A stretch of 64,000 nt of DNA, from positions 751,501-815,500 of the forward strand of contig NZ_CP129971.1 in NCBI RefSeq assembly GCF_030503855.1. Reading direction: 5' to 3'. This document shows positions 52,336-60,896 of the stretch, piece by piece; position 1 is the stretch's first letter; every line of letters starts with the position of its first letter. The notes under the pieces were generated by a model. The model searched no databases. It was not told the DNA's origin and worked only from the letters and a program-made list of their open reading frames with translations. Position numbers and translations under genes: made by a program. The DNA comes from Marivirga salinae (GTDB lineage Bacteria > Bacteroidota > Bacteroidia > Cytophagales > Cyclobacteriaceae).

Positions 52336-53196
52336 TTGGCATACCAGTACTTAACCAAAGAAAATATACAAGGATTTATTCAATCTGCTTTGGCAGAAGA
52401 TATCAGAGAAGGGGATCATTCTTCACTGGCATCTATTCCAGCTGGAACGCAAAATACTGCTCAATTAATTATTAAAGGAGATGGTATTTTGGCAGGCATG
52501 GAAATGGCTGAGCATATTTTTAAAGCAGTAGATGAAAATTTGAAAATTGAATTTTTCAAAAAGGATGGTGATAAAGTTAAAGCTGGAGAAATTGGCTTGA
52601 AAGTGCATGGCTCTGCTGTTTCTATTTTGAGTGCCGAACGATTGGTTTTGAATTGCTTGCAACGCATGAGTGGAATTGCCACCTATACGCACAATCTAAA
52701 TGAATTAATTAGACATACTTCCGCTAAACTTTTGGATACTCGTAAGACTACTCCAAATTTTCGAATTGCAGAAAAATGGGCGGTGGCCATTGGTGGCGGA
52801 CAAAATCATCGCTTCGGATTATTTGATATGGTAATGCTGAAAGACAACCATAATGATTTTGCCGGTGGAATTACGAAAGCGGTTCAATCTACTCGAGAAT
52901 ATTTAAAGCAAAATAATTTATCGCTTAGAATAGAAGTAGAAACCCGCAATTTGGATGAGGTGAAAGAAGCTTTAGCTGTTGGCGGGGTGGATGTGATTAT
53001 GTTGGATAATATGGAGGTCCCAGAAATGAAAGCTGCCGTTGAGTTAATTAACGGAAAATGTGAAACGGAGGCATCAGGAGGAATTACGGAAGAGACCATA
53101 AAACCCATCGCAGAAACGGGCGTGGACTATATTTCAGTAGGAGCTTTAACGCATTCTTATAAAAGTTTGGACATGAGTTTGAAAGCTGTTTCCTGA
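52336..53196 (+). CDS. nadC: Nicotinate-nucleotide pyrophosphorylase (quinolinate PRTase)
   Basis: A 286-residue enzyme of NAD synthesis that converts quinolinate and PRPP to nicotinate mononucleotide. Family motifs are intact: ALAEDIREGDHSS, LLDTRKTTPNFRIAEKWAVA, GGGQNHRFGLFDMVMLKDNH (active-site loop), IEVETRNLDEV, VIMLDNMEVPEM and EASGGI with the C-terminal VDYISVGALTHS. It starts at TTG 52336 (MAYQYLTKENI); no ATG is available. nadA and nadB are not in the window. Confidence 0.95.
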   Translation: MAYQYLTKENIQGFIQSALAEDIREGDHSSLASIPAGTQNTAQLIIKGDGILAGMEMAEHIFKAVDENLKIEFFKKDGDKVKAGEIGLKVHGSAVSILSAERLVLNCLQRMSGIATYTHNLNELIRHTSAKLLDTRKTTPNFRIAEKWAVAIGGGQNHRFGLFDMVMLKDNHNDFAGGITKAVQSTREYLKQNNLSLRIEVETRNLDEVKEALAVGGVDVIMLDNMEVPEMKAAVELINGKCETEASGGITEETIKPIAETGVDYISVGALTHSYKSLDMSLKAVS

Positions 53197-53212
53197 AACC
53201 ATAAAAATCGAA

Positions 53213-53220
53213 TATATTTG
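53213..53220 (+). promoter_or_regulatory. Candidate -7 box for the small membrane protein gene
   Basis: TATATTTG fits TAnnTTTG and lies about 60 nt before the ATG at 53282. No clear -33 box. Confidence 0.4.
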
Positions 53221-53281
53221 CAATCCGTTTGGGGGAGCCCAAATTAATAAACAGATTTTACACAATTAATATTTTGCAGCA

Positions 53282-53755
53282 ATGCTTGTTAAAACAAAAA
53301 AATATAAGCTGGATAACGGCACTTACATCAAAACAGGATTGAAGAATATCGTCAAAGAACAGTGGTGGGTATTTTTAATTGCCTTGGCTATTTGTTCAGG
53401 TTATGCCTGGATTCCCAACATTTGGTGGTTTATAGGTTCTTTTATCGCTTTACTATTATATTTCCTTTTTTGGCTCATTCAATTTGCCGGGGTAACGCAA
53501 CTGGATCAATATAAAATTCTTTTTGAGCGATTATCTTATGAAATCAGTTCGCAGCAAATTTTAATAAAATTAAATGCTAAGCAAGGCATGCCCATTAAGT
53601 GGGATCAAATTAAAAATGCCAAAGTAGGGAAAAAAGCTTTTACATTAGTGCTTTCCAAAGCACAGTTTGTGTACCTTCCGTATAAGGTATTTAAAACAGA
53701 GAATGAAAAGAAATTTGTGGAAACCATATTGAAAAGGAAGGAATTGATTAAATAG
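53282..53755 (+). CDS. Two-helix membrane protein, YcxB-like
   Basis: A 157-residue protein. Two adjacent transmembrane helices (about 28-48, WVFLIALAICSGYAWIPNIW; about 50-72, IGSFIALLLYFLFWLIQF) precede a cytoplasmic beta-rich domain (LSYEISSQQILIKLNAKQG, KNAKVGKKAFTLVLSKAQFVYLPYKVF), the layout of YcxB-like proteins. No catalytic motif is seen. It lies between nadC and purN with its own promoter candidate. Function unknown. Confidence 0.7.
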   Translation: MLVKTKKYKLDNGTYIKTGLKNIVKEQWWVFLIALAICSGYAWIPNIWWFIGSFIALLLYFLFWLIQFAGVTQLDQYKILFERLSYEISSQQILIKLNAKQGMPIKWDQIKNAKVGKKAFTLVLSKAQFVYLPYKVFKTENEKKFVETILKRKELIK

Positions 53756-53851
53756 ATTCTACTAAGCAATTACAGATAAGTTTTAGTAATTCGCTGGATT
53801 TCAGAATCAAACAATTGACTTTTTTGTAATAAAAATTAGAATCTTATAATC

Positions 53852-54433
53852 ATGACCGCAATAAAAAAACTTGCCATATTAGCTTCCGGATCAGGGAGCA
53901 ATGCAGAAAAAATCATCCAGTATTTCAAGAGCAATAAAGAAATTGAAATCGTAGGGATTTTAACTAACAATGAAAATGCAGGCGTGACAGCCAGAGCGGA
54001 AAAAGCAGGTATTGCTTATCATGTATTTTCCAAATCGGAATTTGAAGATGGCGCCCCGGTTTTGGATTTTCTAAAATCCCATGAAGTAGATGTGGTGGTT
54101 TTGGCAGGTTTCCTTTTAAAAATTTCTCCTAAAATAACATCTCAATATCCTGATAGAATTATCAATATTCATCCGGCTCTTTTACCAAAATATGGTGGAA
54201 AAGGAATGTACGGACATTATGTGCATGAAGCAGTGATCAACAATCAGGAAACTGAAAGTGGCATCACCATTCATTTGGTGAATGATGAGTATGATGAAGG
54301 GGAAATTATCTTCCAGGCGAAATGCAGCATCCATCCGCAAATGGGTTCTAAGCAACTCAGCGCGAAAGTGCAGCAGTTGGAGCACCAACATTATCCTAAA
54401 GTTATTGAGGATTTTGTGGGGAAGCTTGATTAA
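53852..54433 (+). CDS. purN: Phosphoribosylglycinamide formyltransferase
   Basis: A 193-residue GAR transformylase, step 3 of purine synthesis with 10-formyl-THF as donor. Motifs: the phosphate loop LASGSGSNAEKI, IINIHPALLPKYGGKG carrying the catalytic Asn-x-His, and TIHLVNDEYDEGEII carrying the catalytic Asp. The usual length is 190-215. No other pur gene is adjacent. Confidence 0.94.
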   Translation: MTAIKKLAILASGSGSNAEKIIQYFKSNKEIEIVGILTNNENAGVTARAEKAGIAYHVFSKSEFEDGAPVLDFLKSHEVDVVVLAGFLLKISPKITSQYPDRIINIHPALLPKYGGKGMYGHYVHEAVINNQETESGITIHLVNDEYDEGEIIFQAKCSIHPQMGSKQLSAKVQQLEHQHYPKVIEDFVGKLD

Positions 54434-54486
54434 AGCTTAATCAAATCTTTCAATAGCATTATTAAGAAATTATCTAAAACCCATTT

Positions 54487-55359
54487 TCAATCATCAAAAT
54501 CGAGGTTTTTCGGGCTTTCTGGTTTATTGTCTGATGTGGATTTTACATTTGGCGACTCAATAACTTCAAATTTAATATCATCAATCCAAATAATCCCCGT
54601 GCCATTGATCAAAAAGCCGTAACTCAATCTCCCGCTCTCCGGTGGCACAGGGAGGATTATTTCATGTTTTTTCCAATCCGTATCGCCAACAATAGGTCTG
54701 TCTGACATATTATCAAACCTCAGTCTTTTTCTCTCGTTTTTTGAATCAACTCTTAACCACATGCCAGCGCGATTAAAGACATCTTCAGATTTAATATAAG
54801 CAGACATTTTTACCTTTTTTCCTAAATATTTACTTGCATCAGCGGATTGCATGATCGTTCCAAAGCCTTCGATATTCTCTTCTTTTGATTCAAGAAATGC
54901 ACTACTTTCGCCAGTCACATACTCCGATTTGTCTACCCCAATTGAATAGCTATAGGGCTTGCTTCCTCTTAAAACCCATCCTTCGATATTTTGAGCTTTA
55001 CGTTCATTTTCTTTGGTATAAAAATATCCTACTACCACTAAAAGTATAAGGACTAAAAACACAGATAATTTTTTCATAGTACTTGATCTTAATTTTTCTT
55101 GCATAGAACTTGGAAGTTTTGGGAGTCGACTTTTTGAAGTTGAGTACTTTCTGGAAGCATCATCAAATGAATGATTTGGATCAAAACCTAAATTTGATAG
55201 AATTACTTTAACAGTATGGCTTCGTGGAGTTACTTCTGCTGATTCAGTTCTTTGAATCGTTCTTAAACTTAGATTACAGATCTCAGCAAGCTCACCTTGA
55301 GTTAGCCCTTTGTTTAGTCTTAACTCTAAAATTTTTTTTCCTAATTCTGGTTGGTTCAT
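54487..55359 (-). CDS. Membrane-anchored XRE-type regulator with extracytoplasmic beta domain
   Basis: A 290-residue single-pass protein. Residues 5-60 are an XRE/Cro helix-turn-helix (ILELRLNKGLTQGELAEICN, SLRTIQRTE). A basic linker leads to a transmembrane helix at about 97-114 (LSVFLVLILLVVVGYFY). Residues 120-270 form a beta-sandwich-like domain outside the membrane (GKKVKMSAYIKSEDV, GRLSYGFLINGTGIIWIDDIKFEV), similar to carbohydrate-binding or CBM9-like folds. The design suggests a one-component sensor that binds DNA inside and a ligand outside, like ToxR or CadC. The ligand is unknown. It is transcribed alone. Confidence 0.8.
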   Translation of the reverse strand: MNQPELGKKILELRLNKGLTQGELAEICNLSLRTIQRTESAEVTPRSHTVKVILSNLGFDPNHSFDDASRKYSTSKSRLPKLPSSMQEKLRSSTMKKLSVFLVLILLVVVGYFYTKENERKAQNIEGWVLRGSKPYSYSIGVDKSEYVTGESSAFLESKEENIEGFGTIMQSADASKYLGKKVKMSAYIKSEDVFNRAGMWLRVDSKNERKRLRFDNMSDRPIVGDTDWKKHEIILPVPPESGRLSYGFLINGTGIIWIDDIKFEVIESPNVKSTSDNKPESPKNLDFDD

Positions 55360-55508
55360 GATTTGTCGATTCCGTGCAAGAATATGACTATCTTATATAA
55401 ACTGCAATAAATCAATATGTCATTGATATGTCATTAATGCGTCAAGTAGTCAGATACTAAAATTAAAAGGTTTTTGAAGTTTAAAATTAATGATTTAAAG
55501 GTGATATC

Positions 55509-55904
55509 TCACCTCAAATAATTCATCCAAAATATTAAACTTAAATATATCCATATCCCAGTAAAGAAAAAATGAACTAGAGTTTCAAAGGGTTTTCCTT
55601 TCCATAATTTGGAAGAATATCCGAAAAACTGAGTTAAGAGGCGTAAGCTCCAAAAAATGGCAAGCCCAAGTGAAACAGTCTTGCCTAGCTTTGTTTCTAC
55701 TAGATCTGAAGATGAAGTCAGACAAAGTAAGCCCATTAAGAAAACCACAAGTGCGATGAAAAAGGTATGAACCGTCATCATCTGTCTGTTTATTAAAGAC
55801 AATGGCTTTAAATCTTCTTTCCATTTGAAATATTTTGGAAAAATTAGGTGAACGAATGCCAGAGCCACAAGTAAAATTCCGATAATCTGAAAATGGATTT
55901 GCAT
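55509..55904 (-). CDS. Four-helix membrane protein of unknown function
   Basis: A 131-residue protein from ATG 55904 (MQIHFQIIGILLVALAFVHL); the longer frame to 56030 is antisense to nothing useful and overlaps the methyltransferase gene. Four transmembrane helices are visible (IIGILLVALAFVHLIF; TVHTFFIALVVFLMGLLCL; VSLGLAIFWSLRLLTQFFG; LVHFFFTGIWIYLSLIFWM). It starts 4 nt after the methyltransferase stop and is the last gene of a four-gene operon. Similar small proteins accompany DoxX/DUF2071 clusters; function unknown. Confidence 0.75.
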   Translation of the reverse strand: MQIHFQIIGILLVALAFVHLIFPKYFKWKEDLKPLSLINRQMMTVHTFFIALVVFLMGLLCLTSSSDLVETKLGKTVSLGLAIFWSLRLLTQFFGYSSKLWKGKPFETLVHFFFTGIWIYLSLIFWMNYLR

Positions 55905-55908
55905 AGCA

Positions 55909-56661
55909 TTAAGGACGACAAGTAAATATAGACATGAATGGGGTGAACTTGCTTTCTTCAAAGGAAGAAAAACCTGCTTCTTTAAATGCTTTTTCCCATG
56001 CTTTTCTTGAGAAAAAGTGAGTAACGCCAATGGTAAATGCCAAAAAATTGGGGAAATCTCTTAAGTGCTCAACTGTAATAACCTCTCCATTTGGCTTGCA
56101 AATTCTGTGGCATTCCTTCAAAAAGGCTACTTTTTCTTTATGCGATCGGATTTCATGAGCTGCAGAAAGTAAAAAAATAAGATCTGCCGATTGATCATCT
56201 AAAGGAATTTCGTCAGACTTTATTTGAAGTGTATCAGGATATACCATGCTGACTTTTCTTGCTCTAACTATTGCAGGTTCTGTGTGTTGCTTTGCATTGT
56301 AGAAATCAAAAACTTTTAAAGTGGCCTCTGGGAAATTGTTTTTGAGTATAAAACTCGTTTCATCAAAACCTGCATTGATGTTTACTATTTGTCTTGGTTT
56401 TTGATCTGTTAAATCGAGTTTTTTCAACCATTTGAAATCGTAATAACCTGAAAAATCATAAACGTATGCAGAAACAACCAATGGCATAATAAGTCCATAA
56501 AGAAAAGTAGCCACTACTATCCAAATCCAAAAATCTGGGACTTTAAAAAACATCAACCCAGCTAGAGTTGTGGCTAAAACAATTAATCCTATGACATAAA
56601 AATGACGGTTAAAGCTTAAAATATTGAGAACGCCCTGAAATTTTCGTCTTTTTATTTCCAT
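55909..56661 (-). CDS. Membrane-associated SAM-dependent methyltransferase-like protein
   Basis: A 250-residue protein with two N-terminal transmembrane helices (about 20-75) and a Rossmann methyltransferase domain. Motif I is degenerate: VNINAGFDETSF instead of the usual ExGxGxG. Later motifs are better kept (DQSADLIFLLSAAHEIR, RICKPNGEVITVEHLRDFPNF). It may still bind SAM or may have lost activity. The start overlaps the DUF2071 stop by 10 nt. Substrate unknown; the operon context suggests a membrane lipid or quinone-like target (inference). Confidence 0.75.
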   Translation of the reverse strand: MEIKRRKFQGVLNILSFNRHFYVIGLIVLATTLAGLMFFKVPDFWIWIVVATFLYGLIMPLVVSAYVYDFSGYYDFKWLKKLDLTDQKPRQIVNINAGFDETSFILKNNFPEATLKVFDFYNAKQHTEPAIVRARKVSMVYPDTLQIKSDEIPLDDQSADLIFLLSAAHEIRSHKEKVAFLKECHRICKPNGEVITVEHLRDFPNFLAFTIGVTHFFSRKAWEKAFKEAGFSSFEESKFTPFMSIFTCRP

Positions 56662-57386
56662 TGCTCTACTTTTCCTTTTTTCCAGTAATAGGGAATATTG
56701 CTCACAACAAAAGCATTCGCAAGATGGATATCTTTAAATCCTTTTTCCTCAATAAAGCCTACTTCTGCTTTTTGAATTTCTAGCGGTTGTGGTTTCCAGT
56801 TCTGTCTGACACCTTCAATAATTAAGACTTCTTTTTTCTCCTCATTATAAGTAAAGGTAAAGGGCAATGGACCGGCAAATCGTCTGGCTTCTTTCCAATC
56901 GCTAAAAGGTGAGTTTGCAGGTAATTTAATATCCTGATTGGTGGAATTAACCACAACATCTAAACCGGATTTTTTAGAGTGAATGGTAAGTTGGTCATCC
57001 TCCTTTTTATAGCTGATATCTGTAGTGGTGTAATTGTAATGCGTAAAAATATTTCCGAAGAACGCCATCTTCTTTTTATTGGTTTCAGATTTCAAAATAT
57101 ATAAGCCTCTTAATCGCTTTCCTCTTTTATCGGTATAGCGCACAAACACTCGAAAACCAATTAGAAAGAAATCGTTACCCAAAAATTTAGGAATTCCTTT
57201 AGGCCTTAAGCCTTTTGTATTCACCATGGCTACCGCAACAAAAGCCCATTTGTCATCAAAAGTATCCAGCTCTAAGCATTCCGGGATCAAGTCCTGCAAT
57301 TCTTCTTTAGCAATTGCATAAGACAGCACAATGGAGTTTTCGAAATAGGTTTCAACTGCAAAAGGATGGTTTTTTAGAAAATTCAT
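56652..57386 (-). CDS. DUF2071 family protein
   Basis: A 244-residue cytoplasmic protein of the DUF2071/acetoacetate decarboxylase-like fold. Family features: the opening NHPFAVETYFENSIVLSYAI, DKWAFVAVAMVNTKGLRPKG, LIGFRVFVRY and the strand RGLYILKSET. The family has no firm function; members resemble YqjF. Its start overlaps the DoxX-like stop by 4 nt (ATGA), so the two are coupled. Confidence 0.8.
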   Translation of the reverse strand: MNFLKNHPFAVETYFENSIVLSYAIAKEELQDLIPECLELDTFDDKWAFVAVAMVNTKGLRPKGIPKFLGNDFFLIGFRVFVRYTDKRGKRLRGLYILKSETNKKKMAFFGNIFTHYNYTTTDISYKKEDDQLTIHSKKSGLDVVVNSTNQDIKLPANSPFSDWKEARRFAGPLPFTFTYNEEKKEVLIIEGVRQNWKPQPLEIQKAEVGFIEEKGFKDIHLANAFVVSNIPYYWKKGKVEQWK

Positions 57387-57820
57387 GATGTGGTCTGCGG
57401 ATTTAACTTTTTGTTCAATACAAATTCGTTATAATAAACAATACCTATAAATAGAAAAGCAAAAATTATATTAAACCTTCTCCAAAGTAAAAGCTCAGGG
57501 ACAAGTATAAATTCTATAAGATTCATAGTTGCTACGATGATTATTTGAGCAATGGCATTCAACTTCGATTTGAATTTAGTTATAACCCAAATTGTCATTA
57601 TTATTTCAGAAATTCCTATTAAAATGGTAAACAATCTTGAATTTTCATCACCCAAGATTCTTGCAACTATTTGCTCATGCCTTGGAACAAAATTGAGGAC
57701 TTTGCAAACAAGTCCGTTTATTAGCCAGACTAAGGCTATTAAGAAGGTTAAGGTTTTATGGAGGGTTTTGGGGATCAAGCTGTTACTATCTAGGAAGCCA
57801 CATTGTAGTAACTTCTTCAT
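57383..57820 (-). CDS. DoxX-like membrane protein
   Basis: A 145-residue protein from ATG 57820 (MKKLLQCGF); TTG 57826 is an alternative. Four transmembrane helices match the DoxX-like family (LTFLIALVWLINGLVCKVL; LFTILIGISEIIMTIWVI; AIAQIIIVATMNLIEFIL; IIFAFLFIGIVYYNEFV). The sequence NGLVCKVLNFVPRHEQIVARILG is typical. These proteins are often in redox or oxidoreductase operons. It heads the operon with DUF2071, a methyltransferase and a membrane protein. Confidence 0.8.
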   Translation of the reverse strand: MKKLLQCGFLDSNSLIPKTLHKTLTFLIALVWLINGLVCKVLNFVPRHEQIVARILGDENSRLFTILIGISEIIMTIWVITKFKSKLNAIAQIIIVATMNLIEFILVPELLLWRRFNIIFAFLFIGIVYYNEFVLNKKLNPQTTS

Positions 57821-57947
57821 TGACAAAGCTAAATTTACAAATTGTTATACACAATCCATTGAATTAGAGTTTTAAATAATTCGTTTTTGTTGTAGTTTAA
57901 TTGTATTATTAATACTTGGCATTAAACTTAATTTAAATTACTAAAGC

Positions 57948-59705
57948 ATGCTTTCTATCCGCCATTTCCTCTACACACTTTCCTCTATACTGTTGTTAAG
58001 TATAGCTACTGGATGTTCCGACTCAAACAAAGACTCTAATGATTCAGATACCTTCATATTTGGTAAGAATGTTCTCGTTTTTGACGATTCTATGGATTTG
58101 GATAGTATAAAAATGACGCTTGAAGCCTTACACGAGCAACAAAAATATAATGAGTTTGGCTCAGAACGTTATGCTCTATTATTCAAACCCGGAACCTATG
58201 ATTTAGATGTGACGGTCGATTATTATGTTCAGGCACTTGGTTTAGGAAGATATCCTGAGGATGTTACCATCAATGGAGCAGTACAATCCACCTCATCTAC
58301 AAATGACAATAAGGTGACCACTATGTTTTGGCGTGGTGCCGAGAATTTCAAAGTAGTCCCGAAGGATGGCGAAATGATTTATTGGGCGGTTTCACAAGCC
58401 GCTCCTTACCGAAGAATGCATGTTTCAGGGGATATAAATTTTGATAAAGGAAGTTGGGCAAGTGGTGGTGTTCTTGCCAATTCTATTGTGGAAGGCAGGG
58501 CTGGTTTAACCACAGGACAGCAGTGGATGACAAGAAATTCAAGCATTGGTTCATGGGAAGGTGGAAACTGGAACAGGGTGTTTGTTGGAGTGAAAGGTGC
58601 TCCGAATGATAAATGGCCTGCTCAACCCACAACCGTAATTGACAAAACACCAATAATTCGTGAAAAACCGTTTTTGACTTATACAGAATCGGGTGATTAT
58701 GCGGTATTTGTTCCTGCTTTGCTTCGAGATACTTCTGGTCCTTCATGGATAAATCGTGATGAGAAGGGTGAGCTAATACCCATAGCTGATTTTCACATCG
58801 CTTTTCCCGATAAAGATAATTCCACTTCCATTAATAAAGCCTTAGCTGATGGTAAGCATATTTTGTTTACACCAGGAATCTACGAACTAGATGAAACCCT
58901 TAGCATCACAAATCCTAATACTGTAATCTTTGGCCTTGGATTACCGACACTTATTCCTCAAAATGGAGTGATTGCGGTGGCTACTCATGATGTCCATGGA
59001 GTAAAATTAGCAGGTTTTATGGTAGATGCGGGTCCTGAACTATCTCCAAGCCTGATTCAAATTGGAACAGAGGATTCTGATGAGGATTTTTCTGATAATC
59101 CCATTTCTCTTCATGATATCTATTGCCGAGTTGGGGGTGCGGTAGTTGGTCAAGCCGAAGCCACCGTGACTATCAATAGCAATTATGTAATTGGCGATCA
59201 TTTTTGGTTATGGCGAGCCGATCACGGTATTGGAACTGAATGGATGGATGGACAAAATAAGCACGGCCTTGTTGTAAATGGGGATCATGTCACAATCTAC
59301 GGCTTGTTTAATGAGCACTTCCAAGGATATCAAACGCTCTGGAATGGAGAATACGGCAGAACTTATTTTTACCAATCTGAAATTCCCTATTCGCCACCCA
59401 GCTTAGAGGTTTGGAATGTTAATGGAAAGCCTGGCTATGCTTCTTATAAAGTTGCGGATAGCGTTGAAAATCACAATGCCTATGGCTTGGGAATTTATAG
59501 CTTTTTTCGTGGTGAGCCAACTATTTCTAATAATGTCAGATTAGAAAATGCAATGGAAGTCCCTGACAATTCAGGCATAGTAATCACACATATCTCAACC
59601 TTCGCTGGACTCAATGGAGGTATCAATCATTCCATTAATGGATTGGGCGAATCCACCGAAGTGGGCGAACTAAAACTTTATGATGGATTTAAAGGGAAAG
59701 AATAG
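57948..59705 (+). CDS. Secreted right-handed beta-helix protein, pectate-lyase superfamily
   Basis: A 585-residue protein with a lipoprotein-like signal (MLSIRHFLYTLSSILLLSIATGC, Cys23). The mature part has the beta-helix rung patterns of pectate lyase/GH55-like proteins: RYALLFKPGTYDLDVTVDYYV, GKHILFTPGIYELDETLSI, NTVIFGLGLPTLIP and GLVVNGDHVTIYGLFNEHFQ. It closely recalls secreted actinobacterial proteins annotated as coagulation factor 5/8-type or adenylyl cyclase. Conserved WRADHG and FYQSEIPY may form a glycan-binding site. Probably acts on or binds polysaccharide (inference). Monocistronic. Confidence 0.75.
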   Translation: MLSIRHFLYTLSSILLLSIATGCSDSNKDSNDSDTFIFGKNVLVFDDSMDLDSIKMTLEALHEQQKYNEFGSERYALLFKPGTYDLDVTVDYYVQALGLGRYPEDVTINGAVQSTSSTNDNKVTTMFWRGAENFKVVPKDGEMIYWAVSQAAPYRRMHVSGDINFDKGSWASGGVLANSIVEGRAGLTTGQQWMTRNSSIGSWEGGNWNRVFVGVKGAPNDKWPAQPTTVIDKTPIIREKPFLTYTESGDYAVFVPALLRDTSGPSWINRDEKGELIPIADFHIAFPDKDNSTSINKALADGKHILFTPGIYELDETLSITNPNTVIFGLGLPTLIPQNGVIAVATHDVHGVKLAGFMVDAGPELSPSLIQIGTEDSDEDFSDNPISLHDIYCRVGGAVVGQAEATVTINSNYVIGDHFWLWRADHGIGTEWMDGQNKHGLVVNGDHVTIYGLFNEHFQGYQTLWNGEYGRTYFYQSEIPYSPPSLEVWNVNGKPGYASYKVADSVENHNAYGLGIYSFFRGEPTISNNVRLENAMEVPDNSGIVITHISTFAGLNGGINHSINGLGESTEVGELKLYDGFKGKE

Positions 59706-59848
59706 TGTGGGGTTTTCTTTATCAAGTTATTATGCCTAGCATTCCGCTGTCAACATTTCAGATATATTTTTATTATCAAATATAAAAACTTCAAAATTAA
59801 AACCTTAGTAAATCTAGAACTTCTCTATAAGCTATGAAATTTGATTTT

Positions 59849-59880
59849 AAAAAAAACGTTTCAGGTAATCCCTGAAACGC
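59849..59880 (-). terminator. Rho-independent terminator of the 59922-60608 gene
   Basis: On the minus strand, CGTTTCAGG and CCTGAAACG form a perfect 9-bp stem with a 5-nt loop, followed by eight T. Confidence 0.88.
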
Positions 59881-59921
59881 TCTTTAATATTTAGCTTAAA
59901 ACAACTATGCTTAGTCAGGCT

Positions 59922-60608
59922 TTAAAAAGAATAACCAATCCCGATTGAAGGCACGGTGAAAGAAGGTTTCTTTCCAAATATTAAATCCATACCATAAATC
60001 ACAGCATTTCCTATGGCCATTTCCACTAAATCATCAGAAGCAAAGCCTAAAAGAGTAGTAGAGTTAAAACCTACTTGAAAAAACATACCATGCGAAGGTT
60101 TTTGGAAACGGTAATGCATACCAAATGTACTTGTTGGGATACCATAATTCCTTGTCTCTTCTTGTCTGTTTGAATACCATTGTCCATAGTAACCAGCCCA
60201 GCCAAAGCCCATTACAAACAAATGACTTTTCCTACCAACCAACATATTAAATTCAAAGCTGGCATTCGCAAGTTTTAATTCATTATACTGTGGAAACTGA
60301 AAATAAAATCCACCAATTTTAGCCGCAACATTTATAAGTCCGTTTTTTGTAATAATTCGCTCATAATTAAAAGAAGCAGGAATAGAAGGGCCTAAAACAT
60401 TAAGGTATAAAGTGTTTCTACTAAATTTTTCGCCCTTAATTCTCATCTCCTCATTCGATGCTTGAGCCTTTGTAGATGTTGTAGTTTGAGGCCTTGTAAT
60501 TGTTGACGTTTCCTTAGTTGTTTTTGGCTTTACAGATATTTTTGTCTGAGCTTGTACCTGTGTAGCCAAAAAACCAAGCACCAAAACGATAGTAAATAAT
60601 TTCTTCAT
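59922..60608 (-). CDS. Secreted barrel-like protein of unknown function
   Basis: A 228-residue exported protein (signal MKKLFTIVLVLGFLATQVQAQ). A low-complexity Thr/Lys linker (TSTITRPQTTTSTKAQAS) leads to about 165 residues of amphipathic strands: YLNVLGPSIPASFNYERII, VAAKIGGFYFQF, GKKPSFTVPSIGIGYSF. The Phe C-terminus fits an outer-membrane barrel. No family is recognised. Transcribed alone with its own terminator. Confidence 0.7.
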   Translation of the reverse strand: MKKLFTIVLVLGFLATQVQAQTKISVKPKTTKETSTITRPQTTTSTKAQASNEEMRIKGEKFSRNTLYLNVLGPSIPASFNYERIITKNGLINVAAKIGGFYFQFPQYNELKLANASFEFNMLVGRKSHLFVMGFGWAGYYGQWYSNRQEETRNYGIPTSTFGMHYRFQKPSHGMFFQVGFNSTTLLGFASDDLVEMAIGNAVIYGMDLIFGKKPSFTVPSIGIGYSF

Positions 60609-60835
60609 AGCACTAAATTATGGATTTAGATTTGTCAGTTTATCAAATTGAGTGCCAATTATTCTTTTTTTAAGTGGCGGACTGAATAATATAATGTTGC
60701 CAATCAAATATTATGATGGTTTGATCGTTTAATTAAATTAAACAAATTTGATATAAATATTTTAATATTTATTTAATTATTTTGTTTTTTGAACTGATTT
60801 CCACAAAATATTTGATAAATTTTTCTCCAGTTAAA

Positions 60836-60870
60836 TAAAAAAAGCACTTCAGACAATCTGAAGTGCTTTG
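60836..60870 (-). terminator. Rho-independent terminator of the M3 peptidase gene
   Basis: On the minus strand, AAAGCACTTCAGA and TCTGAAGTGCTTT form a perfect 13-bp stem with a 3-nt loop, continuing into TTTT. It starts 27 nt after the peptidase stop. Confidence 0.88.
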
Positions 60871-60896
60871 TAAATAGGTCTTGTAATTTATCCCGT

